Below, piece after piece: positions 25,088 to 33,388 of a DNA stretch of 64,000 nt. The notes below the pieces were generated by a model. The model was given only the letters and a program-made list of their open reading frames with translations. It had not been told where the DNA came from and ran no database searches. This DNA is from Acidobacteriota bacterium (lineage in GTDB: Bacteria; Acidobacteriota; Holophagae; Acanthopleuribacterales; Acanthopleuribacteraceae): positions 1-64,000 of the forward strand of contig PDUC01000047.1 in assembly GCA_002747255.1 (NCBI GenBank). Direction: 5' to 3'. A program made the translations under genes and the position numbers. The stretch's first letter is position 1; the number at the start of each line of letters is the position of its first letter.

Positions 25088-25442
25088 CTCTCCTTCACAA
25101 CGGATAGTTCATTATACATCCACTCAACCGGCCTGCAAACTTCTGAAGCATCAGCCGGGGCAAGGATGCCGTTTCTTTTTTCAACACAACAGCATCTTAT
25201 CCATATAAAAATTCCGTTAGTGTAAAAAACAAAAATTTGCCTGTGCTGTTAGAAACTCTGTTTTTTTGCGGTTAACGCTCTGTACTTCTCAATTTTGACC
25301 ATGGATACGGTGCGATATGGTGATCTAACTCCAACTCCTCTCTCTTCTACAAACACAACTCGATTCATTTTCAAAAGATTAAAATCATATTATAGAACCC
25401 TGCCTTTATGCTAGAATGATTTCAGGCAAACAGGAGGCAATT
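25088..25442. other. Divergent intergenic region
   Basis: 355 bp between the SDR gene and the patatin gene, AT-rich, presumably with both promoters. The only clear element is the ribosome binding site AGGAGG at 25432-25437 for the patatin gene. No ORF or structured RNA recognised. Confidence 0.4.
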
Positions 25443-26636
25443 TTGAGTCAGTTAGGTGTAGCGTTAGCTGGAGGCGGGATTAGTGGAGGCATCTATCACA
25501 TTGGTGTACTCTGTGCATTGGAACATGCCATCGATGGATTGGATTTCATGGATGTCGATCACCTTATCGGGGTGAGCGCGGGAGCGATCATTTCCTCTCT
25601 CATGGCGAATGCCATACCGCCATCGGAATTGGCCAAGAACATAATTGAACCGGATCTCGACGAATACGAGTTCACACCGGAACTCTTTTACACGCCCGCG
25701 TACGAAAACTATGCCACAAAAGGGCTTTTTATTCCCAGACTGGCTGTCGATGCACTGCAGGATGTCCTTTCTCCGGCAAGGAAATACAGCTTCCTCAGCA
25801 ATGTGCTGAAATTGTCCAGGCTCATTCCGGGTGGTATTTTTTCCAACAAGCCAATCTATCACTTTCTTTCGGATCTTTTTGCCAAAACGAACAGGACCGA
25901 TGATTTCCGAAAGCTCAAGAAGAACCTCCGCGTTGTGGCCACCGATCTGGATTCCTCAAAATCAGTGGTTTTCGGGCGCGACATTACCGATGTTCCCATT
26001 TCAAAGGCGGTTCAGGCCAGTGCCGCGTTGCCTGGCATTTTTCCCCCTGTTGAAATAGATGGTCGGGCTTATGTGGATGGGGCTCTGAACAAGACCATTC
26101 ATGCCTCTGTGGCTTTGGAGGCTGGCTGTAAGTTGATGTTCTGTGTCAATCCCATTGTGCCTGTGGATACCTCCAGTGCCATAGAAAAAGGGGTGATGCA
26201 ACGAGGTAAGTTGGTAGACCGCGGACTTCCCGGTATCCTGTCTCAAACTTTCAGAACCATCATTCATTCGCGGATGATAGCGGGCTTCAAACGCTATGAA
26301 AATGAATTCCCTGATGCGGACATTGTGCTCATTGAACCCAGTATGGAAGACTACACCATGTTCTTCACCAACGTACTCAGTTTTTCTTCGCGATTGAAGA
26401 TATGCGAGCATGCCTATCAAGATACTCTCAAGCAATTGGTTGCACGCAGAAGTGAGATTGAGCCTAAAGTCAAGCGCCACGGCCTGAAGTTTAACAATGG
26501 CTTTTTGAGGGATACTGACCGCGTTATTTGGGATGAAGTATTGCCGAAGCGCAAAAAGGCAACCAAGAAACTTGAACACGCGCTGCATGATTTGGAAGCC
26601 TGTCTTTCATCGCGGACATCCATGCCACTGAGTTAG
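25443..26636 (+). CDS. Patatin-like phospholipase
   Basis: 397 residues from TTG 25443, chosen because AGGAGG lies six bases upstream and the homology begins right there; an in-frame ATG at 25416 has no site. Serine lipid acyl hydrolase with the Ser-Asp dyad: oxyanion loop GGGISGG (10-16), nucleophile Ser45 in GVSAG, Asp212 in VDGA. There is no signal peptide, so it is probably cytoplasmic or inner-membrane associated. The C-terminal 150 residues after the patatin core (from about 250) are helical and basic. Likely role is phospholipid turnover. Stands alone. Confidence 0.88.
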   Translation: MSQLGVALAGGGISGGIYHIGVLCALEHAIDGLDFMDVDHLIGVSAGAIISSLMANAIPPSELAKNIIEPDLDEYEFTPELFYTPAYENYATKGLFIPRLAVDALQDVLSPARKYSFLSNVLKLSRLIPGGIFSNKPIYHFLSDLFAKTNRTDDFRKLKKNLRVVATDLDSSKSVVFGRDITDVPISKAVQASAALPGIFPPVEIDGRAYVDGALNKTIHASVALEAGCKLMFCVNPIVPVDTSSAIEKGVMQRGKLVDRGLPGILSQTFRTIIHSRMIAGFKRYENEFPDADIVLIEPSMEDYTMFFTNVLSFSSRLKICEHAYQDTLKQLVARRSEIEPKVKRHGLKFNNGFLRDTDRVIWDEVLPKRKKATKKLEHALHDLEACLSSRTSMPLS

Positions 26637-26992
26637 TTAGTACTCAGGCTTAAAAAGATATTTTCCCTGAGACGTTTTACTTGAGTTGCTGCCGCTTCGC
26701 CCTTACCCTTAGGGCTAAAAAAAACCATGACCTCAATTCAGGTTCTCCGATTGAGCGGTACTTTCGGTTTTGGAGAAATTCGTCTTGTTGAGGTGACGGT
26801 GGTACCTTAGACCATCTCAGTATGGAGATAAACGACCGGGAATAGATCAGTACCTTTTTAAGTCCTTTTTTAACAAACTCGCAACCCCTGTATTACGCTG
26901 TCAATATAGGTGAGGGGCGCGGCTAATATGTTCATTCCCCGCGAAGAGCAAGTGTGTTATATTTCAGCTATCAAATGGGAGGGGCCAACATC
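26637..26992. other. Intergenic region upstream of the aminotransferase
   Basis: 356 bp. CTCAGG/CCTGAG near 26643-26671 can form a loose hairpin after the patatin gene. GCCCTTACCCTTAGGGC near 26700 is palindromic but is followed by A rather than T on the plus strand. A ribosome binding site GGGAGGGG sits at 26977-26984. No gene recognised. Confidence 0.35.
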
Positions 26993-28225
26993 ATGAAATC
27001 ACTACTCGCATCACATGCAAAGGGAAAAATAAAACCGGATGCCATTTTTGGTGTGGGAGCCAAAGCCAAAGAGGCCAAAGCAGCTTTTGGAGCTGAAAAA
27101 GTCATCGATGGAAGTATAGGCATTTTACTGGATGATCAGGGTGAGTTAGCCTTGTTGCCTTCAGTCGAAAAGGCCACAGCCATGTTAAAGCCGGAAAACA
27201 TTGCTCCATATGCGCCAATTTGCGGTACACCCGAGTACCGCGGCGATGTTGTTTCTTATTTGTTTGGAAAAGAGAGCCAAATTCTACCTACAGGGGCAGT
27301 GGCAACCGCAGGTGCCACAGGCGCTCTGCGACTGGCAGTCTGGAATTTCCTCGAGCCGGGAGATGCACTTATTACTCACGATTATTACTGGGGGCCGTAT
27401 GGCACCATGGCTCGCGATGCTCTGCGTGAGCTTGAGACTTTTGCAACGTTCACCGAGTCCGGTGACTTCAATGTCAACGCGTGTTTGAAGTGCACTGAAG
27501 AGGTTTTGAATCGACAGGGCAGAGCGCTGGTTATTATCAATACCCCTTGTCATAATCCCTCGGGAATGAGTTTAAAACACGAAGAGTTGATTTCCCTCAA
27601 GAAGGGCTTAGATGAGCTTTGCCTGAAGAATCCCGAAAAACCGCTGGTGCTTCTCTTCGATGTCGCCTATTGGGAATTTGAAGAACCGGAGCGCAATCAA
27701 TTGTTTCTCAGCCAGTTTGTGGATATGCCCGATAATTTTGTTTTCTGTATGGCTTACTCTATTTCAAAGAGCCTGACGCGATACGGTTTCCGAACGGGCG
27801 CACTGGTTGTTCGCTGTCGTGAGCAAGCGGTTCTCAATGAGATTATCGATACCATGCGAATGTCCATTCGATCCATGTGGTCCAATTCACCGCGAATCGG
27901 GCAAGCCGTCTTTTCAACTATTTTCAGGTCCGACGAGTTAAGGGCCCAACTGGCTGCGGAACAACGCCATTTCGCCAATCTCTGTAACAGCAGAGGACAT
28001 GCCTTCGTCAAAGAGGCGCGAGCTTGCGGGCTGCAAACGACGCCTTATGCCGGGGGGTTCTTTGTCACCATTCCCTGTGCCAACAGCAAAGCGGTTTCAG
28101 ACCGCTTGTTTAAACAGCGCATCTTCCTTGTACCCATGAAGAAAGGGGTCAGGGTTGCGTTTTGTGCTATTCCCACGCATCAAATTTCAGGGTTGGCGGA
28201 GAAGATACGAGCCGCTCTGGAATAA
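26993..28225 (+). CDS. PLP-dependent class I/II aminotransferase
   Basis: 410 residues from ATG 26993 (GGGAGGGG upstream; a TTG 39 bases earlier lacks support). Fold-type I aminotransferase in the aspartate/aromatic group: GATGAL cofactor-phosphate loop (108-113), PCHNPSG with Asn188, FDVAYW with Asp223, the Schiff-base lysine Lys259 in SISKS, and Arg267 in YGFRTG. The N-terminal pattern (SIGILLDDQGELALLPSV) is like that of aromatic-amino-acid aminotransferases of the TyrB type. The amino donor and acceptor cannot be told from sequence. A ferredoxin gene follows after 5 bp, probably co-transcribed. Confidence 0.88.
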   Translation: MKSLLASHAKGKIKPDAIFGVGAKAKEAKAAFGAEKVIDGSIGILLDDQGELALLPSVEKATAMLKPENIAPYAPICGTPEYRGDVVSYLFGKESQILPTGAVATAGATGALRLAVWNFLEPGDALITHDYYWGPYGTMARDALRELETFATFTESGDFNVNACLKCTEEVLNRQGRALVIINTPCHNPSGMSLKHEELISLKKGLDELCLKNPEKPLVLLFDVAYWEFEEPERNQLFLSQFVDMPDNFVFCMAYSISKSLTRYGFRTGALVVRCREQAVLNEIIDTMRMSIRSMWSNSPRIGQAVFSTIFRSDELRAQLAAEQRHFANLCNSRGHAFVKEARACGLQTTPYAGGFFVTIPCANSKAVSDRLFKQRIFLVPMKKGVRVAFCAIPTHQISGLAEKIRAALE

Positions 28226-28230
28226 AAGCG

Positions 28231-28836
28231 ATGGATGAATCCAAACGTCAGTCGAGAAAGGCTTTTTTCAAGGAAACCTTTTCTGTTTTCCGCAAAGGTC
28301 TTGGCAATCACGTGGAGAAAAAGATTTTAAAAAATATGGATCTCCCTCTGCGGCCCCCGGGAGCTTTGGATGAAGTGGAGTTTCTCTCAACGTGTACGCG
28401 ATGTGATCTCTGTGTCAAGGCCTGTCCTCATCAGGCCATTTTGAAGAAAACACTCCGTGGTGTTTCTGCGGGCACGCCTTACATCGATCCCGATAAACAG
28501 GGCTGTCATCTCTGTGATGACATGCCCTGTATTGCCTCGTGTGAGCCGGGGGCATTGACTTTCAATGCCATTCAGCCTGTCGTGAGCATGGGAAAAGCAA
28601 AAGTGAATACGGAAACGTGTTTAACCTACAAGGAGACGCTTTGCACGGCATGTTATGACAGTTGTCCTTTTCCTGAGAAAGCAATAAGAATTGACTTTGA
28701 CAGGCATCCTGAAATATTATCCGGCTGTGTTGGCTGTGGTTTGTGTACCAAGCTCTGCCCGGCTGCACCAAAAGCCATTAAAGCCTTTAGTCACGGTTAC
28801 TTGAGAAGGGAATACCTGGAAGAGCAACTGTTTTAA
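28231..28836 (+). CDS. 4Fe-4S ferredoxin-type protein (NapF/MauM-like)
   Basis: 201 residues from ATG 28231, directly behind the aminotransferase stop. Four cysteine clusters: CTRCDLCVKACP, CHLCDDMPCIASC, CLTYKETLCTACYDSCP and CVGCGLCTKLCP. This is the arrangement of NapF/NapG/MauM-like electron carriers with four [4Fe-4S] clusters. No Tat or Sec signal is seen, so it is cytoplasmic. In this operon it may pass electrons for a reaction coupled to the keto-acid product of the aminotransferase; that link is inference. Confidence 0.85.
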   Translation: MDESKRQSRKAFFKETFSVFRKGLGNHVEKKILKNMDLPLRPPGALDEVEFLSTCTRCDLCVKACPHQAILKKTLRGVSAGTPYIDPDKQGCHLCDDMPCIASCEPGALTFNAIQPVVSMGKAKVNTETCLTYKETLCTACYDSCPFPEKAIRIDFDRHPEILSGCVGCGLCTKLCPAAPKAIKAFSHGYLRREYLEEQLF

Positions 28837-28915
28837 ACCCGCAAAGAGCAGTTCAAACAAGCCAGGTACCAAGCCCATTGGCAAGTTGGCACAGCCCTGC
28901 CGCTTTTTGGGCTCG

Positions 28916-28936
28916 AACAAGCGGTACTTGTTTTTT
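28916..28936 (+). terminator. Small hairpin with T6, possible terminator
   Basis: AACAAG (28916-28921) and CTTGTT (28927-28932) pair around CGGTA and run straight into T residues to 28936. It is 80 bp after the ferredoxin gene. The stem is short. Confidence 0.4.
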
Positions 28937-29069
28937 CTGTAAAAGCAGGAGCGTTAGTAATAATATATCCTTGGCTGTGTGATTTTACACAAAGCTGTCA
29001 ATTTGTGTTGAATCCCACCATGAGACGCATCATATTGAACGGGTGACACTCTTCAGAACGGAGATTGTA

Positions 29070-29786
29070 TTGAACGAATCAAATGACAAGATCCTGAACA
29101 TTGAATACATTTTCCATTTGCTGAAAGACGGATCTGTTCGTCGATTTGCCATTGAAATATGCAAAGTGAAGAAGAAGATTGTGTCAACAAGCTGGAGTGC
29201 CGAATCCGCAAGTTCATGGTCAGACCTATCCTTTCATCAGTGCAGCAATTGCCCCTTGGATTCCTCCGTGGTTTCAAAGTGTCCAATAGCTTTAAACCTT
29301 CAAGCACCCATTGAGTGTTTTGCCGACCATATCTCCATCGAAGAAATTGAACTTGAAATTCATGTGCCTCAAAGAACCTACAGGAAGCGTACCCGGCTGC
29401 AATACGGTTTGCAGGCCTTTTACGGGTTACTCATGGCCTCCAGTGGATGTCCCAATATGAAGTTCTTAGCACCCATGGCCATTTTTCACACGCCGTTTTC
29501 TGATATGGAAGAGACGTTACTGCGAACAGCGTTTTTTTACCTGATGAATCAGTTTTTTAAAAAACTGGATGGCCAACCCTATGAATTCAGTATTGAAGGC
29601 CTGAAGGAACACTATCGTGGCGTTGAAAAAGTCAATTTGGGAATCATCGAACGCACTTCCGAAATTGAACACTTAGGTGAAGCGAACCAGAACGCCATTG
29701 TGGTACTCAACTCTTTTGCTCAAATGTTTTCTGTGAACAGCGCTCTCGACCTCAAGATGCTGAAATATATTTTTGAAGAGAATTAA
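29070..29786 (+). CDS. Conserved hypothetical protein (DUF6901-like)
   Basis: 238 residues from TTG 29070, which has CGGAG six bases upstream; GTG at 29043 would add nine residues. The middle holds a conserved Cys pattern, FHQCSNCPLD...CPIALNL, then RTRLQYGLQAFYGLLMASSGCPN and FLAPMAIFHTPF. I recall this arrangement from the DUF6901 family of proteobacterial proteins of unknown function. The CxxC plus further Cys could bind a metal. No signal peptide or membrane segment. It stands alone and is followed by a possible terminator. Confidence 0.7.
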   Translation: MNESNDKILNIEYIFHLLKDGSVRRFAIEICKVKKKIVSTSWSAESASSWSDLSFHQCSNCPLDSSVVSKCPIALNLQAPIECFADHISIEEIELEIHVPQRTYRKRTRLQYGLQAFYGLLMASSGCPNMKFLAPMAIFHTPFSDMEETLLRTAFFYLMNQFFKKLDGQPYEFSIEGLKEHYRGVEKVNLGIIERTSEIEHLGEANQNAIVVLNSFAQMFSVNSALDLKMLKYIFEEN

Positions 29787-29855
29787 GCTTGAAAGAGGTT
29801 GACAGTCAAGTGAAACCGAGCTCGGCAACAGAAACATAGCGCTCAGAGAAACATA

Positions 29856-29886
29856 GGACACCCAAAGGTCATGGGCTTGGATGTCC
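29856..29886 (+). terminator. Possible weak terminator
   Basis: GGACACCCAA (29856-29865) pairs with TTGGATGTCC (29877-29886) at 9 of 10 positions; CTTGTTT follows. It lies 70 bp after the hypothetical gene and 125 bp from the end of the convergent surface-protein gene. Confidence 0.3.
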
Positions 29887-30010
29887 CTTGTTTACACTCT
29901 CTCTTGCACTGACTTTGGAGCCATTGGCCAACAAGTTAGCCATGAAAAAGACGGTGAACGAATAAAAAAGTAACGATGTGTTCGATTTTATAATTCACCA
30001 TCATTCCCCT

Positions 30011-32221
30011 TTACTTTATATTGACAAGGACTTCAATGAGTGCAACGTCCTCTTCACCATCAAAGAACTGGAGTGCCTTTCCTATCAGACAGCCTGGTAT
30101 AAGTCTTGCCGGATCGGCTTTCATGGCCACACCGGGTTGACTGCTTGAAACTAATAAATCGCCAGGTTGGATGGGACCACCTTCCAGGTTGACCTTGGTT
30201 GGAATGACACCGATTACACCGAGAGGAATACGCTCAGAGCCTTCCAGATCCGGTCCCAATATGACACCAGGCTTGCTGGCATAAACACCTGCGATCAAGG
30301 TGGAATAGGCTTTCTGGGAATGGTCCAGCTTCATCTCTTCCTCAATGGAAATAACCATGATATCCCCTGGCTCATAGTTCTGTTGATCTTCGATGACTTC
30401 AAATGTTTCGGCAAGATCAGCTCCTCCACTGTGAAAGGAGCCCTCAGCGTAAACCTCGCCAGCACCTGTTACACGAAATTTTGCATTGCCATTTCGAAAA
30501 CCCTTAATGAGATGGGAACTGGCAGCCGTCGAATCATTTTCCAGAACCATCGTCGAGTCCCCACTGTTATTGAAGAAATGAGCCGCAATGCCATTGGTGG
30601 TATTGGTTGCTTCGGCGACCAGGGTAGGCCAGCTCAAGCCCCCGCCGTCACCCGATAGTTTGGCAGCTGTACGGCAATTATCAACAGACAAGCCAAAGAT
30701 ACAATGGTCGGATTGGAATCCCATGGCAGATTCCCGAACATAGACACCGGCCTTTAAAGCAGAATCCACTGCCATTCCATTACGGTCAGTAGCTTTAATA
30801 TGGATGGCGTCTCCACCTGTAGTCGATTTAACGTAGAGGCCATGGTAAGCTGTATTTGTGTTTTCAATATGGATTGCGTTTCCTCCGGTATCTGAAAGAA
30901 AAAGGCCTTGTTCTCTAGTATGGGAAACTTTGACTCCGATATTCCCTCCATCAACATGAATGGCGTTTTCAACGGAATCGTTAATTTTTATACCATCTTT
31001 ACCACTGTCTACTATCTGAATACCATAGCGAACCGGACCGCCAATGAGAATGGCGTCTTTGCCTATATTCCAGAGATTCAAACCATTATCGTTTGTTTCA
31101 TATATGTCAATTCCGTTATTTGCATAACCCACGGAAAACCCGCTCCTTTTCGCGTTACCTATAGCAACCCCATCAGTTTTAGCATTGGCGATAGAAATGC
31201 CATGCTCCCCTGGTATATGGTCGCGTGGGTTCATAATGTCACCAGCTTCAGTTATCTCAATTGCACTAGAGTCACTATGACCGATGAAAAGGCCATTTCC
31301 TGTACAGCCTCGAACTTCAAGGGCATTGTCTTTATCATCGTCTATGTTGAGAAGAGGTGACCCCACATTATTGATGATAATGCCTTTTTGTTCAGGATCG
31401 TGAATAAAAAGCGCAACATTGTTGTTGTGAAAAGTACCACCAAAGTTAGTTGAGTTAGCGTCAAAGGCCACATTTCCACTGGTGACTTTTATTGCTGACG
31501 CCGATGTTACATTGTCTACCTGGATACCTTTTTGACCGTCGCTGGTTGCCACAACACCCAACTTGACATCAAGTCCGGGATCCGTGTCGCCAATTCCTAC
31601 AGATTCATTACCCAGATAGACCTGGTTGTTGTTTTGTGTCCAAACCGAATTACCACCGGAAATAGGAACCCCAAGCCACTCTCCATCCATATTGATCACT
31701 TCTCCATAACCCTGAATAGAATAGGAAGTGGCTGTCATAGCAATAGCACTTAGATTTCCCGCAAGGTAGTTGGCCAAGTCTGCAAGATAAGTGACATCAA
31801 CACTAGAGGTTTTACTCAAAGACGTCTTGAGGCTTTCCAATACCTGCCCTGAGTTTTCTGAAACAGGAATGACATCCTTTTGAGGGTGAATAATTTGTGG
31901 ATTCTCCCAAAGCGCATAGCCATCCACGAAAACTTGAATGTACAATTGGGCACGGCGTGCAACAGAGGAAGGCAATGGCTCTCCCGTTGAGCCCAGTATA
32001 AGGAGATTCTTTTCCTGAACCTTCCAGACTTTTTCCGCCATCTCTTCAAACAGGGTTTCTCCTGAGGGCTTGACATAGTAGGCAACTTCCACGAAATCAA
32101 CGCCCTCCGTGATCAGTGTTTCATTGGAATCCTGATCGAAGACAAAGGGAATGACTCGGGCCTCTTGAGCCAGAGTTAATCCACTGTAAATAACAATTAA
32201 ACCAATCCAAATCTTTTTCAT
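30011..32221 (-). CDS. Secreted beta-solenoid surface protein with decapeptide repeats
   Basis: 736 residues. Signal peptide MKKIWIGLIVIYSGLTLAQ, so exported. Residues 20-200 contain a helical/strand-rich head. Residues 200-300 have tail-fibre-like phrases (VYLGNESVGIGDTDPG). Residues about 300-520 are a run of 10-residue units of the form (G/A)-(I/V/L)-x-(I/V/L)-six others, expected to stack into a regular beta-solenoid. Residues 580-736 form a C-terminal domain (GGADLAETFEV, EPGDIMVIS, AGVYASKPGVILG, IPLGVIGVIPTKV, GPIQPGDLLVSS) that recurs at the ends of many bacterial surface and tail-fibre-like proteins and loosely recalls autocleaving trimerisation domains. Probable trimeric adhesin or surface fibre. 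AGGAG before the ATG. Next leftward gene upstream is also secreted. Confidence 0.75.
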   Translation of the reverse strand: MKKIWIGLIVIYSGLTLAQEARVIPFVFDQDSNETLITEGVDFVEVAYYVKPSGETLFEEMAEKVWKVQEKNLLILGSTGEPLPSSVARRAQLYIQVFVDGYALWENPQIIHPQKDVIPVSENSGQVLESLKTSLSKTSSVDVTYLADLANYLAGNLSAIAMTATSYSIQGYGEVINMDGEWLGVPISGGNSVWTQNNNQVYLGNESVGIGDTDPGLDVKLGVVATSDGQKGIQVDNVTSASAIKVTSGNVAFDANSTNFGGTFHNNNVALFIHDPEQKGIIINNVGSPLLNIDDDKDNALEVRGCTGNGLFIGHSDSSAIEITEAGDIMNPRDHIPGEHGISIANAKTDGVAIGNAKRSGFSVGYANNGIDIYETNDNGLNLWNIGKDAILIGGPVRYGIQIVDSGKDGIKINDSVENAIHVDGGNIGVKVSHTREQGLFLSDTGGNAIHIENTNTAYHGLYVKSTTGGDAIHIKATDRNGMAVDSALKAGVYVRESAMGFQSDHCIFGLSVDNCRTAAKLSGDGGGLSWPTLVAEATNTTNGIAAHFFNNSGDSTMVLENDSTAASSHLIKGFRNGNAKFRVTGAGEVYAEGSFHSGGADLAETFEVIEDQQNYEPGDIMVISIEEEMKLDHSQKAYSTLIAGVYASKPGVILGPDLEGSERIPLGVIGVIPTKVNLEGGPIQPGDLLVSSSQPGVAMKADPARLIPGCLIGKALQFFDGEEDVALIEVLVNIK
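30664..31324 (-). repeat. Decapeptide-coding repeat tract
   Basis: About twenty consecutive units of about 30 bp inside the surface-protein gene. The protein units (for example GISIANAKTD, GVAIGNAKRS, DGIKINDSVE, NAIHVDGGN) share the (G/A)-hydrophobic-x-hydrophobic core while the DNA is diverged, so this is an old, selected repeat and not a recent slippage tract. Confidence 0.7.
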
Positions 32222-32268
32222 AATCTTCTCCTAATTCTTTAAAAAACTGGTAAGCGCTTGTGTTACTT

Positions 32269-32949
32269 TCAATAAGGCATACAGTTGACAAGTTCAACCA
32301 AGTCTTGAATATCAATTTGTGATGCGGGGTTGCTGAAATCGTATATGGGGTTGGTCGATAACCAAAACGAACACCCTTCCCCAAGGGTTAATCCTGGCCA
32401 GGCAGGTATGGTGATGCTTAAGTACGCACCCGTTTGAAAGCCCATGCTGTCGGGCCCATCACCCTCTGGAGAACCATCGTCCCACCACTTTGAGGCCAGG
32501 CTACTGTCGCCGGACAGGCTCACATCCCCCGATGTACTTGTCTCAGGGCCGGAGAAAACCAATTGAGCGACAAGATAGTCCTGGTTGGGTGTATCGCCAG
32601 CTGCCCAGCCTACTACCTTCAGGTTACCCGTTGCGACTACTTGAGAGGTATCGGTCGCTATGGCGCGAAAGGGCCATGATGAAGAGATCGATCCATCCAG
32701 GGTACGCGCATACCAGGCTTGAGCATGGGTATTTAATGTAATTTGAACTAGTGAAGCATTGAGCCCGGCTGGTTCACCACTACTGCCTGTGAGCCCCGTA
32801 ACGTTGACGCGTAACGCCACGACTCTGGCCGCTCCATTGCAAAGTGTACCTCCATCCTCGAGGTGAATGGTGGCTTGACCGGAGACACCGGATTGAGCCC
32901 AGGTCAAAACACTTGCAAAAGTGCATAAAGTACAAAAAAACAATTTCAT
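32269..32949 (-). CDS. Secreted protein with cohesin-like body and dockerin-like tail
   Basis: 226 residues from ATG 32949 (GTGAGGT upstream; GTG at 32961 is an alternative). Signal peptide MKLFFCTLCTFASVLTWAQ. Residues 25-170 look like a beta-sandwich of the cohesin/extracellular kind: VVALRVNVTGL, AGLNASLVQITLNTHAQ, NQDYLVAQLVFSG. The C-terminus NPIYDFSNPASQIDIQDLVELVNCMPY resembles half of a dockerin calcium loop, with a DxxN...DIQDLVxLVN pattern. Similar tails close many secreted proteins in Acidobacteriota-like and planctomycete genomes. No function can be assigned. It lies 48 bp upstream of the surface-protein gene on the same strand, so the two may form an operon. Confidence 0.65.
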   Translation of the reverse strand: MKLFFCTLCTFASVLTWAQSGVSGQATIHLEDGGTLCNGAARVVALRVNVTGLTGSSGEPAGLNASLVQITLNTHAQAWYARTLDGSISSSWPFRAIATDTSQVVATGNLKVVGWAAGDTPNQDYLVAQLVFSGPETSTSGDVSLSGDSSLASKWWDDGSPEGDGPDSMGFQTGAYLSITIPAWPGLTLGEGCSFWLSTNPIYDFSNPASQIDIQDLVELVNCMPY

Positions 32950-33388
32950 TCTAAACCTCACTTTAAACGTTCTGATGATTTGTCATCTACAACTCACAGT
33001 AAGTTCAAATGAAGGCAAATACAAATAAAATAAATCTAAAATTTCCTCAAATCATTTGTTATGAGTATTTTAAAAGGGCTAAATCAGTTGATTTTTTTAA
33101 GTTTTTTCACCTTTTTTAATAAAAAATGGACGGGGGGCTGACGTTAACGACATTTTTTGGGGACTGTACCCAAAAAGTTACATGAAATAATTAGACATGA
33201 GCATATCAAAAATGGAACAGTATTCTTGGTTCTTCAACTCAAAAAATACGAACGATCCAGAAAAGCTTAAACAGCCGTCAATCAAAGCAAAATACGATCC
33301 AGGATCTCGAACCTGGTGATCCATGTCATTATCCCTCTGTCTTGTTTGTGGTATAAATAATGATATCCAAAACAATCGGGGGCATGCC
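32950..33388. other. Divergent intergenic region between secreted-protein genes
   Basis: 439 bp, strongly AT-rich around 33000-33130, with T- and A-tracts (for example TTTTTTAAGTTTTTTCACC). It should contain the promoters for the leftward secreted pair and the rightward lyase. No ORF of credible composition and no strong hairpin were seen. Confidence 0.4.
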
